From Thermodesulfatator indicus DSM 15286 (GTDB lineage Bacteria; Desulfobacterota; Thermodesulfobacteria; Thermodesulfobacteriales; Thermodesulfatatoraceae): a stretch of DNA of 64,000 nt. The notes beneath the pieces are model-generated. The model had not been told where the DNA came from. It ran no database searches and saw only the letters and a list, made by a program, of their open reading frames with translations. The DNA is taken from positions 1,231,244 through 1,295,243 of the forward strand of contig NC_015681.1 in assembly GCF_000217795.1 (NCBI RefSeq), written 5' to 3'. The position numbers and the translations under genes were made by a program. This document shows, one piece after another, positions 32,413 through 40,401 of the stretch. Numbering within the stretch: the stretch's first letter is position 1; the number at the start of each line of letters is the position of its first letter.

Positions 32413-32421
32413 CCCCCCCCC
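32413..32421 (-). repeat. poly-G9 tract in the leader of the hybrid kinase
   Basis: Nine consecutive G residues on the minus strand, 22 bases upstream of the kinase ATG and before its GGAGG site. Runs of this length are prone to slipped-strand length change. Confidence 0.7.
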
Positions 32422-32579
32422 GCTCCTTCTATTTTATTGAACTAAAAGTTCTATGTCGATTATTAAATCGTCCAAAATTTTAATTTAGTAAAAATTTTTT
32501 TAGAACTTTTTAAATCCTAGGGCCTTATTATCTTTGTGAGCCAGTTCAATATATCTAGCTTTTGTCAAGCAGTTTTTCT

Positions 32580-32639
32580 GTCACGGCGAGCCCGCAAGGG
32601 CGAAGCGGTCTCTTAAGTATGGCATTTTGTATAGGTCTC
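32580..32639. repeat. intergenic repeat copy upstream of rsmG
   Basis: GTCACGGCGAG-CCCGCAAGGG-CGAAGCGGTCTC from 32580, ending with TGGCATTTTG and AGGTCTC (32633-32639). The first 50 bases match 29844-29893. It lies in the 323-base gap between the kinase and rsmG (32392-32714), which otherwise holds the G9 tract and AT-rich DNA and no gene. Confidence 0.75.
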
Positions 32640-32714
32640 GGATTAATATTGTATAGCCAAAAAAAACGGCTTTGTTACGCTAGTAGTAAAAATTGTTAGT
32701 TAAGTGAGAGGAAA

Positions 32715-33380
32715 ATGTCCTTTGCCGAAGAGGTTCAACAGTACCTTGAAAAAGGGCTAAAAGAGCTTGGGGTTTCACTTACCCCGGAACAAGCGGGGAA
32801 AATTGTCAGTTTTTTGTCTCTTTTACGGGAATTTTCTGAGCCTTTAGGGCTTACGGCTATAAAAGATCCAAAAGAAATAGCGGTAAAACACGCCCTTGAT
32901 AGCCTGAGTGTGGTGCGCCATCTGCCGGATAAGGGCCCAATTCTTGATTTGGGGACAGGCGCGGGCCTGCCGGGCATGATTATCAAAATTGCCCGGCCCG
33001 AACAGGAAGTCTGGCTGGTTGACGCGCGCAAAAAGCCCATTTCTTTCCTCACTTACGCGGCCGGAGTTCTCGGCTTAAAAGACATAAGAATTATTCAGGC
33101 CACCGTGGGAAGGAAGGACCCTTTACCCCGTGGCTATTTCAACTGTGTGGTTTCGCGAGCGGTTAGTGAGCTTCCTCTCCTCTGGGAGCTTGCAAGCCCC
33201 CTTCTTAAGCGGGAGGGCTTTCTGCTGGCTATGAAAGGCCCCAGGGCCGGGGAAGAAATAGAAGCTTTTGAGAAAAAATTTCCTGAAACAATCGTTGACT
33301 TTAAAGAATTCACCTTACCTATAACCGGGGACAGGCGAACTCTTGTTTTTGTCAAAGGGTCTCCCAGTTCAGGCAATTAG
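32715..33380 (+). CDS. rsmG: 16S rRNA (guanine-527-N7)-methyltransferase
   Basis: A 221-residue RsmG that methylates G527 of 16S rRNA using S-adenosylmethionine. ILDLGTGAGLPGMIIKIARP is the SAM-binding loop, VKHALDSL the upstream conserved helix, VVSRAVSELPLLWE the catalytic-side motif, and RRTLVFVKG the end. The 3' end overlaps the converging zinc-ribbon gene by 29 nt. GAGAGG precedes the ATG. Confidence 0.94.
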   Translation: MSFAEEVQQYLEKGLKELGVSLTPEQAGKIVSFLSLLREFSEPLGLTAIKDPKEIAVKHALDSLSVVRHLPDKGPILDLGTGAGLPGMIIKIARPEQEVWLVDARKKPISFLTYAAGVLGLKDIRIIQATVGRKDPLPRGYFNCVVSRAVSELPLLWELASPLLKREGFLLAMKGPRAGEEIEAFEKKFPETIVDFKEFTLPITGDRRTLVFVKGSPSSGN

Positions 33381-33558
33381 GGCATACCCAGGTTACGGTG
33401 TTACAGGAAAACTTCCTGGGGCCTGCGGCCATACACTCCTGGCAGATCAGGTAGCCACACTTTTGACAACGATAACAAAGAGGCATTTCGCGGCCGCAAA
33501 CATCACAAATCCCGGCTGTTGTTTTTTGGCGCAAAGCTTTTCTTTTTCTCCGGCTCAT
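33352..33558 (-). CDS. small cysteine-rich zinc-ribbon protein
   Basis: A 68-residue protein with CDVCG, then CYRCQKCGYLICQECM, and CNTVTWVCPNC. These pairs suit two zinc sites of a RING/ribbon type. A basic N-terminus (MSRRKRKALRQK) precedes them. AGG is 5 nt before the ATG. It converges on rsmG with a 29-base overlap and is divergent from uvrB. The regular Cys pattern argues that it is real rather than a shadow frame; the function is unknown. Confidence 0.68.
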   Translation of the reverse strand: MSRRKRKALRQKTTAGICDVCGREMPLCYRCQKCGYLICQECMAAGPRKFSCNTVTWVCPNCLNWETL

Positions 33559-33597
33559 TTTTGCCTGTCCCCATCTTTTTGCGTAAAATAATAAACC

Positions 33598-35598
33598 ATG
33601 AGTGTGTCAGAAGGAACTTTTAAGCTTGAAAGCCCTCATAAGCCAACAGGAGACCAGCCAAAGGCCATTGATACGCTGGTAAACTGGCTATCTCACGGTG
33701 TAAAGCACCAGGTCCTTAAGGGAATTACTGGTTCAGGCAAAACCTTTACCATGGCCAATGTTATTGCCCGCCTCAACCGGCCAACTCTTATTATCGCGCC
33801 TAACAAGACCCTGGCCGCCCAACTTTATAACGAATTCAAAAAGCTATTTCCCTATAACGCGGTGGAATATTTTGTTTCTTATTACGACTACTATCAGCCT
33901 GAGGCCTATATCCCTTCAACGGATACCTACATTGAAAAAGACGCCTCTATAAACGAACTCATAGACCGGCTCAGGCACTCAGCCACAGCAGCTGTGCTTT
34001 CTCGACGCGATGTTATCGTGGTGGCAAGTGTTTCCTGCATTTACGGCCTGGGTTCACCAACTGAGTACTCGCGTATGCATCTTTATCTTCAGGTGGATAA
34101 AGACTTCCCGCGGGACCGCATCATCAGGCGCCTCGTTACCATGCACTACGAACGCAAAAATTTTGAGCTTACCCGCGGCACTTTTAGAGTGCGCGGAGAT
34201 ATTATTGAAATCTTTCCCGCTCATGAAGAAAAGCGAGCTATCCGGGTAGAACTTTTTGGTGACACCATTGAAAGCATTAAGGTTATAGACCCCTTTCGTG
34301 GTAAGGTTTTGGGCCGTCTGGAGGCGGTTACCATTTTCCCTGGCACTCACTACGTGACTGACGAAGAACGTCTGAAAGTAGCCATTCAGGAAATAAGAAA
34401 AGAACTTGAAGAGCGAGTGGCCTGGTTTAAAAGGCAGGGCCGTTTGGTTGAAGCTGAACGTCTCCTGAAGCGCACTCTGTTTGACCTGGAGATGCTTGAA
34501 GAGATGGGTTTTTGCCACGGTATTGAAAACTACAGCCGCTATCTTGACGGCCGCGCTCCTGGAGAGCCCCCTTATACTCTGCTTGATTATTTTCCTGATG
34601 ACTTTCTCATCTTTATTGACGAGAGCCACATTACCGTGCCCCAGCTCCATGGGATGTATCGTGGTGACCGTTCCCGCAAAGAAACGCTTGTGGAATACGG
34701 CTTCAGGCTCCCCTCGGCCCTTGATAACCGCCCGCTTACCTTTGAAGAATTTGAAGAAAGGATAACCCAGGTGCTTTACGTCTCAGCCACTCCCGGTGAT
34801 TACGAGCTTGAAAAGGCCGGGCCTTACGTGGTTGAGCAAATCATAAGGCCTACAGGCCTGATGGACCCTATTATAGAGGTTCGCCCAGCTAAACACCAAA
34901 TAGACGACCTGGTGGCCGAGATTAAAAAGCGCCTGGCCAGAAAAGAAAGGGTGCTTGTTTGCACACTTACCAAGCGCATGGCCGAGGAATTAACAGATTA
35001 TTTGTCTGATCTAGGGATTAAAGCCAAATACCTGCACTCGGATATAAAAACCCTTGAGCGGGCCAAACTTATTCGGGATCTGAGGCTCGGGGTCTTTGAG
35101 GTGCTGGTGGGTATAAACCTTTTGCGAGAGGGTCTTGATCTACCTGAAGTTTCTCTCGTGGCCATTTTAGACGCAGACAAAGAGGGCTTTTTGCGTTCAG
35201 AAAGATCGCTCATCCAGATTGCCGGCCGTGCCGCCAGAAACGTAAACGGCACGGTTATCCTTTACGCTGATAACGTTACGGACTCCATGAAGCGGGCCAT
35301 AGAAGAAACCAGGCGTCGCCGCAAAATTCAGGAGGAATATAACCTAAAACACGGCATAACTCCTAAGACCATCAAAAAGGACTTTGAAGACGCCCTCTCT
35401 CAATTTTACGAAAGCGACTATGTGGACCTAGAAGCCCTGGCGGACATTGATATAGAAGATGTTGACGAACTTAAAAGGCTCATAAAGCAGACGGAAAAAG
35501 AAATGCGCGAGGCGGCCAAAAACCTGGAATTTGAAAAAGCTGCCGCTTTGCGAGACCGTCTTTTCAGCCTGCGTCAGCAACTTTTAAAGGCAGCCTAA
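33598..35598 (+). CDS. uvrB: excinuclease ABC subunit B
   Basis: A 666-residue UvrB, the damage-verification helicase of nucleotide excision repair. It has Walker A ([14 protein letters not shown]), the beta-hairpin region ([17 protein letters not shown]), Walker B (FIDESH), helicase motif VI (QIAGRAARN) and a C-terminal UVR motif ([17 protein letters not shown]). All family landmarks are complete. The stop overlaps the converging RluA-type gene by 4 bases. Confidence 0.97.
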   Translation: MSVSEGTFKLESPHKPTGDQPKAIDTLVNWLSHGVKHQVLKGITGSGKTFTMANVIARLNRPTLIIAPNKTLAAQLYNEFKKLFPYNAVEYFVSYYDYYQPEAYIPSTDTYIEKDASINELIDRLRHSATAAVLSRRDVIVVASVSCIYGLGSPTEYSRMHLYLQVDKDFPRDRIIRRLVTMHYERKNFELTRGTFRVRGDIIEIFPAHEEKRAIRVELFGDTIESIKVIDPFRGKVLGRLEAVTIFPGTHYVTDEERLKVAIQEIRKELEERVAWFKRQGRLVEAERLLKRTLFDLEMLEEMGFCHGIENYSRYLDGRAPGEPPYTLLDYFPDDFLIFIDESHITVPQLHGMYRGDRSRKETLVEYGFRLPSALDNRPLTFEEFEERITQVLYVSATPGDYELEKAGPYVVEQIIRPTGLMDPIIEVRPAKHQIDDLVAEIKKRLARKERVLVCTLTKRMAEELTDYLSDLGIKAKYLHSDIKTLERAKLIRDLRLGVFEVLVGINLLREGLDLPEVSLVAILDADKEGFLRSERSLIQIAGRAARNVNGTVILYADNVTDSMKRAIEETRRRRKIQEEYNLKHGITPKTIKKDFEDALSQFYESDYVDLEALADIDIEDVDELKRLIKQTEKEMREAAKNLEFEKAAALRDRLFSLRQQLLKAA

Positions 35599-36293
35599 AG
35601 CTTTCTTTCGGTTTTTAGCCAAGGGATCTTAGCTGGTGGATAAAATTCTTTGGGCCAGTAGAAAGGAAGGCCGGCCTCAAAGCGCAAAATTTCGTCTTTA
35701 ACCGGGTGAGGAAGAACAATGCGCCAGGCGTGAAGCAGTATGGCCCGACCGAAATAGATTCGTTCTTTGGAGCCGTATTTAACGTCGCCCACAATGGGGT
35801 GTTTTCTTTTGGCTAACTGCACCCGAATTTGATGCTTACGTCCGGTTATGGGCTGCACCAGTAAAAGGGATTTTTTATTCTTGGTGCGAAGTTTAAGGTA
35901 AACAAGGCTTGCCTCTTTGCCTTTGCTAGAAATATAGGCTTTTCTTTTGTTTTCGTCCCAGGCAATCTTGTCTTCAAGGAGGCCTTTAGGAGGAGGGGAA
36001 CCGTGCACCACCGCCAAGTAGTGTTTTTTTACCAGCTTTTCTCGAAAAAACTTGGCGAGCCTCTGGGCGGCTTTGGAAGTGCGGGCAAAGATAACCACTC
36101 CTGAAGTTACACGGTCAAGCCGATGCACTACTCCCAGGTAAACGTTTCCCGGTTTCTGGTATTTTTCTTTTAGATATTCCTTGGCCATGGATAAGAGGGT
36201 AATATCACCGGTGCTGTCCCCCTGAACGAGAAGACCACCGGGCTTTTCCACCACCAGTAAATGATTATCTTCGTAGATAATTAAATCCTTCAT
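35595..36293 (-). CDS. RluA-family pseudouridine synthase
   Basis: A 232-residue RNA pseudouridine synthase with the catalytic Asp in [16 protein letters not shown] and the downstream [20 protein letters not shown] motif, then LLHAWRI. It lacks an N-terminal S4 domain, so it is of the smaller single-domain type. The rRNA or tRNA target cannot be assigned from sequence. Confidence 0.9.
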   Translation of the reverse strand: MKDLIIYEDNHLLVVEKPGGLLVQGDSTGDITLLSMAKEYLKEKYQKPGNVYLGVVHRLDRVTSGVVIFARTSKAAQRLAKFFREKLVKKHYLAVVHGSPPPKGLLEDKIAWDENKRKAYISSKGKEASLVYLKLRTKNKKSLLLVQPITGRKHQIRVQLAKRKHPIVGDVKYGSKERIYFGRAILLHAWRIVLPHPVKDEILRFEAGLPFYWPKEFYPPAKIPWLKTERKL

Positions 36294-36354
36294 AGGAAAA
36301 CCTTTTTATATTAGAATCATTTGTCAGATTTTAGAAGCCCAAAAGGAGTTAGCC

Positions 36355-36654
36355 ATGGAAATTTATCTTATTTTAGCCGCGGTTTTAGGTATTTTTATAG
36401 CGGTCTTTGCCATTCAAAATGCCGCCCCGGTAACGGTCAAGTTCCTTGTCTGGCAGTTTGAGAGTTCTTTAGCCGTGCTTATCATCTTGGCCATACTGGC
36501 AGGTATGGTTTTGGTGTTGTTAATTTCTCTTCCTGGCCGGCTCAAAAGACGCAAAGAACTTTTTGACAAACAGAGAAAGATAAGAGAGCTTGAAAAAAAG
36601 CTTGCTGAACTCACTCAAACACAAAGCACTTCCTCCCAGGAGGCCCAGTCATGA
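36355..36654 (+). CDS. LapA-domain inner-membrane protein
   Basis: A 99-residue protein with two membrane helices (LILAAVLGIFIAVFAIQN and LAVLIILAILAGMVLVLLI) and a coiled-coil cytoplasmic tail (RKIRELEKKLAEL). FAIQNAAPVTVKFLVWQFES is the signature of the LapA (lipopolysaccharide assembly protein A) domain. In enteric bacteria LapA/LapB help control LPS synthesis. A strong AAAGGAG precedes the ATG; the next gene starts in an ATGA overlap. Confidence 0.85.
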   Translation: MEIYLILAAVLGIFIAVFAIQNAAPVTVKFLVWQFESSLAVLIILAILAGMVLVLLISLPGRLKRRKELFDKQRKIRELEKKLAELTQTQSTSSQEAQS

Positions 36655-37442
36655 TAGGGCTTATGCCAGTAAAATTAGATGAAGCCATCTCTGAGAAAAA
36701 GGCCCTTTTAAAAGCCCTTTACGAAGTATTTGAGGACGAAGTCAAGAAGTATCCTTTTGTCTGCCGGCCGGGATGTGCCGACTGTTGCACGGTAAACGTT
36801 ATCGCCACTGGTATTGAAACCATTCTTGTGCTGGATTCTTTGGGAGAAGGAGAAAAAGGAAAGCTTTACAGCGAGCTTTCACCTTTGAAGGCCAAAGAAA
36901 GGCTGCGGCCAAAGGTAACCCCCAACGAGATGGCTTCTTTTTACATGGCTGGCAAAGAGCCACCGCTTGATGAGGGTTTTGTTTTTGAGCCCTGTCCTTT
37001 TCTTGATGAAAAGAATCTCTGTCGCCTTTACGAAGTAAGGCCTCTTGCCTGTCGTACGTTTTTTTCTCTTAAACTCTGTCGTGAAGCCGGGGAAGCCGTA
37101 GTCCCACCGGAGTTTTTTTCCCTTACCATGGTTTTTATGCAGGTCCTTGAAGAGATAGACATTGCTGGCGTTTACGGCAATTTTATTGATTTGCTTCTTT
37201 TTTACCTGGAAAAAGAAAAAGCCAAGCCCGAAGATTTAGTTATTCCCGAAACAATTCTGGCCAATCGAGAGGCTCCCGATTTTGCCATTCCTCCGCAGCA
37301 TGAAGAATATGTTAGAGGGGTGCTGGCGAGACTTTATAAACATCCCGTTGGAGATAAAACTTTTAAAGAACTTTTAGACGCAGTCAAAGCCCGCATAAAA
37401 CCCAAAGAGGCCTTAAGCTTTCTGGGAGAGGCCCTTTCATGA
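36651..37442 (+). CDS. YkgJ-family cysteine-cluster protein
   Basis: A 263-residue protein with CRPGCADCCTVNV and FEPCPFLDEKNLCRLYEVRPLACR (written in two parts at about residues 110-135), the YkgJ-type cysteine cluster thought to bind zinc or an Fe-S centre. The function of the family is not established. The start overlaps the LapA gene and the end overlaps the phosphatase gene, so the three form one operon. Confidence 0.85.
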   Translation: MIGLMPVKLDEAISEKKALLKALYEVFEDEVKKYPFVCRPGCADCCTVNVIATGIETILVLDSLGEGEKGKLYSELSPLKAKERLRPKVTPNEMASFYMAGKEPPLDEGFVFEPCPFLDEKNLCRLYEVRPLACRTFFSLKLCREAGEAVVPPEFFSLTMVFMQVLEEIDIAGVYGNFIDLLLFYLEKEKAKPEDLVIPETILANREAPDFAIPPQHEEYVRGVLARLYKHPVGDKTFKELLDAVKARIKPKEALSFLGEALS

Positions 37443-38071
37443 AGCCAACGCGTCTTTTTCTGGTAAGGCACGGCCAGGTTGATGGCCCCAAGGGGGTTCT
37501 TTATAGCCAAAAGGATGTCCCTTTATCAAAAGAAGGGTTAAGGCAGAGTGAGCTTCTGACCGAGCTTTTTGCTGGCATTTCTCTGGCAGCGGTTTACACC
37601 AGCGATCTCAGCCGGGCCAAGCTCCCTGGTGAACTCTTAAAAGAACGAAAAGATGTTCCTTTATTTATTAAGAAGGAACTTAGAGAGATAGATTTCGGCT
37701 CCTGGTCCGGGAAATCTTATAGTGAACTTTTAGAAATGCCCGCTTTTAGGGAACGTTTAAAAGCGCCTTCAAGGTTTAGGCCACCAGGGGGAGAAACCCT
37801 CGGCGAATTACTAAATCGGGGCCTGAAAGTCATTGAAGAAGCCGTTCAAAAGTTTCCCGGCGAAAATGTAGTTTTCTTCATTCACGGAGGGTTGATCAGA
37901 GTGCTTGTGCTTCACGCATTGGGTTCTTCTCTTGATAACTTTTTCCGCCTGCAAATAGACTACGCCAGTATAAATTTGATTGACTTTTATCCCGAAGGTC
38001 CGGTGGTGAGGCTTGTAAATGCCCCAGCAGGACTTAACTTTAAGATGATTCTAGAGAAATCTTCTCTTTAG
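37439..38071 (+). CDS. histidine phosphatase family protein
   Basis: A 210-residue phosphoglycerate-mutase-fold phosphatase. The catalytic His is in LFLVRHGQVDG, the second Arg in TSDLSRAKLPGE, Glu in REIDFGSWSG, and the final His in VVFFIHGGLIRVL. The general layout resembles alpha-ribazole phosphatase (CobC) but no cobalamin genes adjoin, so the substrate is open. ATGA overlap with the YkgJ-type gene. Confidence 0.88.
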   Translation: MKPTRLFLVRHGQVDGPKGVLYSQKDVPLSKEGLRQSELLTELFAGISLAAVYTSDLSRAKLPGELLKERKDVPLFIKKELREIDFGSWSGKSYSELLEMPAFRERLKAPSRFRPPGGETLGELLNRGLKVIEEAVQKFPGENVVFFIHGGLIRVLVLHALGSSLDNFFRLQIDYASINLIDFYPEGPVVRLVNAPAGLNFKMILEKSSL

Positions 38072-38120
38072 TCCGTAATTTCATTTTGATGTCTTTAATT
38101 TAATTGCTGGCTGATAAACC

Positions 38121-38606
38121 ATGAAAATCAAGAAAAAATCCTTTATCATAGAGCTTTATGACAGAATAGAAGTTTTCTTCTACCTCTTGTTAATGTTGGC
38201 TTTGGTTTTAGCTATCTCTTTTATCTTTTTGGAGGTTTTTACTTCTTGGGTTCACTATTTAAAAAAAGACGAAATAATTTATTTCGTCTTTTTTGTACTT
38301 GATAGGTCGCTTTTGGCTTTAATGTTGCTGGAGATACTTCACACCATCAAGATAACACTCAAAGGCTCTATTAAATTGGCCATTGAACCCTTTTTAATGA
38401 TAGGCATAATTGCTTCGGTGAGGCGAATTTTGGTTTTATCAGTAGAAATAGCTCATCCCCCAGAGGGCTGTGTAGTTTCAGAGACCATGTTCAAGCACTA
38501 TATGCTTGAGACAGCCCTTTTGATTGTTCTTATTCTTTCTTTTGTAGCAGGTATAATAATTCTGAGACGCTGCTTTGCTGTTTCGTCTAAAAGTAGTGTT
38601 TCTTGA
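38121..38606 (+). CDS. PsiE-family membrane protein
   Basis: A 161-residue protein with four hydrophobic helices (about residues 19-40, 55-75, 88-105, 128-150). LEILHTIKITL and FLMIGIIASVRRILVLSVE are recognisable pieces of the phosphate-starvation-inducible PsiE family. The function is unknown. It ends inside the candidate -35 box of hrcA. Confidence 0.78.
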   Translation: MKIKKKSFIIELYDRIEVFFYLLLMLALVLAISFIFLEVFTSWVHYLKKDEIIYFVFFVLDRSLLALMLLEILHTIKITLKGSIKLAIEPFLMIGIIASVRRILVLSVEIAHPPEGCVVSETMFKHYMLETALLIVLILSFVAGIIILRRCFAVSSKSSVS

Positions 38607-38632
38607 CACGATTTAGTGGATAGGACTAAGTT
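38603..38632 (+). promoter_or_regulatory. candidate promoter of hrcA-grpE-dnaK
   Basis: A perfect TTGACA (38603-38608) overlaps the PsiE stop codon; an 18-base spacer leads to TAAGTT (38627-38632), a weak -10. No CIRCE inverted repeat (TTAGCACTC-N9-GAGTGCTAA) lies in this 54-base gap. Confidence 0.4.
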
Positions 38633-38660
38633 AACTAGAGATTAAGCATAAGGAATAAAG

Positions 38661-39695
38661 ATGTTTGAGGTCTTGGAGCTTTCTGATCGCTATAAAAAAG
38701 TTTTAACCATTGTGGTGGAGGATTATATTCGCCACGCTGAGCCTGTGGGCTCGCGTACGGTGGCCAAGCGCCTTAAGCCGCCGCTTTCTCCGGCCACGGT
38801 ACGCAATATCATGGCTGACCTTGAAGAACTTGGCCTTCTCTCTCAACCACACGTCTCTGCAGGGCGAGTGCCCACCGAAGAAGGTTTCAGATATTATGTA
38901 GAAAACTTACTTGAAGCTGAGCCCCTTTCGGAAAAGGCCCGTGAAACCATTGAAAGGGCCTTTGAAAGTGAAGAAATAGAAGACCTTTCAGAGCTTTTAC
39001 GTATTACCTCGCGTCTTCTAAGCCACATGACCGGGTTCCCTTCGGTGGTTTCTGCTCCCAAAATAGGCAGTGAAAGGCTACTTAAGCTTGATTTTGTTCC
39101 TTTAGGGCGAGGACTCGTGCTGGTGGTAGCCGTCACCGAGGCCGGTATCGTTGTAAATCGTCTTTTAAAGATCCCGGCCAGTGTGTCTCCTGAAGCCCTT
39201 GAGCGCCTGGCGCAATACCTTAATCAAAAGCTACCTAGGCTGACGTTAGAAGAAGCCCGTGATGAACTTTTAAGAGAAATAGAAGCTGAAAGAAAGTTTT
39301 TAGATACGTTGTTTGAGGAACTTGAAGAAGGCGAAGGGCCATCTGAACCCATTGTAGAAGGGATTTCCAGGCTTTTAGACGTACCGGAATTTAAAGACGT
39401 AGAGCGCCTGAAAGAGTTGCTGGCGGCCTTTGAAGAGAAAAATATATTTTTGAAAATTATAGAACGCTGCTTAGGTAGCCATGGTGTTCAGGTGTTAATA
39501 GGAGCAGAAACAGGATTAGGGGCTCCGCGCAATCTTAGTGCGGTGGCTTCTCCCTATTATCGGGACAAATGCCCCATGGGCGGGCTTGCCGTAATTGGCC
39601 CTATGAGGATGGATTATTCCAAGGTAGTTCCCGTGGTGGATTATACGTCAAGAATTGTTTCTCACCTTCTGGACAAGTTCCTTCCGCGTACTTAA
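38661..39695 (+). CDS. hrcA: heat-inducible transcription repressor HrcA
   Basis: A 344-residue HrcA. The N-terminal winged helix reads YIRHAEPVGSRTVAKRL, SPATVRNIMADLEELGLL and PHVSAGRVPTEEGFRYYV. The central GAF-like domain follows, and GLAVIGPMRMDYSKVVPVVD is the conserved end. HrcA normally binds CIRCE and represses grpE-dnaK and groE. It heads the hrcA-grpE-dnaK order found in many bacteria, but no CIRCE is seen in the immediate upstream region. Confidence 0.95.
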   Translation: MFEVLELSDRYKKVLTIVVEDYIRHAEPVGSRTVAKRLKPPLSPATVRNIMADLEELGLLSQPHVSAGRVPTEEGFRYYVENLLEAEPLSEKARETIERAFESEEIEDLSELLRITSRLLSHMTGFPSVVSAPKIGSERLLKLDFVPLGRGLVLVVAVTEAGIVVNRLLKIPASVSPEALERLAQYLNQKLPRLTLEEARDELLREIEAERKFLDTLFEELEEGEGPSEPIVEGISRLLDVPEFKDVERLKELLAAFEEKNIFLKIIERCLGSHGVQVLIGAETGLGAPRNLSAVASPYYRDKCPMGGLAVIGPMRMDYSKVVPVVDYTSRIVSHLLDKFLPRT

Positions 39696-39728
39696 TTTTT
39701 CGCTCAGGAAGAAAAAATGATAGGGGGG

Positions 39729-39769
39729 TAAGCCTTATGGGTAAGGTTTACCACCTCTATCGAGGTGGT
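39729..39769 (+). promoter_or_regulatory. tandem RNA hairpins ahead of grpE
   Basis: TAAGCCTTA-TGGG-TAAGGTTTA (39729-39750, 9 bp with one G-U) is immediately followed by ACCACCTC-TATC-GAGGTGGT (39750-39769, perfect 8 bp). GGGGGG precedes the first and an in-frame ATG lies in its loop. They could gate translation of a longer GrpE form. No known riboswitch fits. Confidence 0.5.
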
Positions 39770-39805
39770 GTGCCAGCGAAAAAGGAAAAGGAGGGTACTA
39801 AAGTT

Positions 39806-40384
39806 ATGGAAAAGGCCAGAGAAGAGGCCCAAGAGATGCAAGAAACTCAAGAAACTTATCCTGAAAATCGGGACGAACTTATAGAGCTTATCAAAAAGAA
39901 AGAAGCTGAAGCTAAAGAATACAAAGAGATGGCCCTCCGTTACGCCGCGGAGGTGGAAAACTTAAAGAAAAGTTTCAAGCGGGAAAAAGAAGAGTATTTC
40001 AAATACGCTCTTGAAACTTTTATGAAAGAACTGCTTCCCTTTGTGGACAACCTTGAAAGGGCCCTTGAGGCGGCTAAACAATCTCAGGACGCCAAAGCCC
40101 TTATTGAGGGCATAGAGCTAACTTTAAAGGGATTATTCCAGACCCTTGAGAAATTTGGCTTAAAGCAGTTTGAAGTGGCTATTGGTGATGCCTTTAAACC
40201 TGAAATTCATGAAGCCCTGGCCGTTGAAGAAACCCATGAGCACCCGGAAGGTGCCATAGTTAGAACCTTTCAGAAGGGTTATACCCTTCACGGTCGGGTG
40301 ATTCGCCCGGCCCTGGTAGCCGTAGCTAAAAAACCAGCTGAACAAAAGAAAGAAACGCCTGAACAAGGCGAAAACAAAAATTAA
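39806..40384 (+). CDS. grpE: nucleotide exchange factor GrpE
   Basis: GrpE, the ADP/ATP exchange factor of DnaK, about 192 residues from this start. An acidic N-terminus leads to a long coiled coil ([32 protein letters not shown]), then the four-helix segment ([12 protein letters not shown]) and the C-terminal beta domain ([35 protein letters not shown]). ATG 39806 has GGAGGG 10 nt upstream. An in-frame ATG at 39737 after GGGGGG would add 23 residues (MGKVYHLYRGGVPAKK...), but that AUG lies in a hairpin loop. Which start is used is unresolved. Confidence 0.9.
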   Translation: MEKAREEAQEMQETQETYPENRDELIELIKKKEAEAKEYKEMALRYAAEVENLKKSFKREKEEYFKYALETFMKELLPFVDNLERALEAAKQSQDAKALIEGIELTLKGLFQTLEKFGLKQFEVAIGDAFKPEIHEALAVEETHEHPEGAIVRTFQKGYTLHGRVIRPALVAVAKKPAEQKKETPEQGENKN

Positions 40385-40401
40385 GATTGGAGGTAGAGAC
40401 T

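Noticed and set aside
34054-34650. 198-residue frame antisense to uvrB
   Set aside because: Shadow of uvrB; no ribosome site and no recognisable protein.
38606-38661. CIRCE operator for hrcA
   Set aside because: No TTAGCACTC/GAGTGCTAA pair or close variant is visible in the gap.
39723-39800. Known riboswitch ahead of grpE
   Set aside because: The two hairpins do not match fluoride, preQ1, guanidine, c-di-GMP or Moco consensus features that I can recall; left as an unassigned structure.
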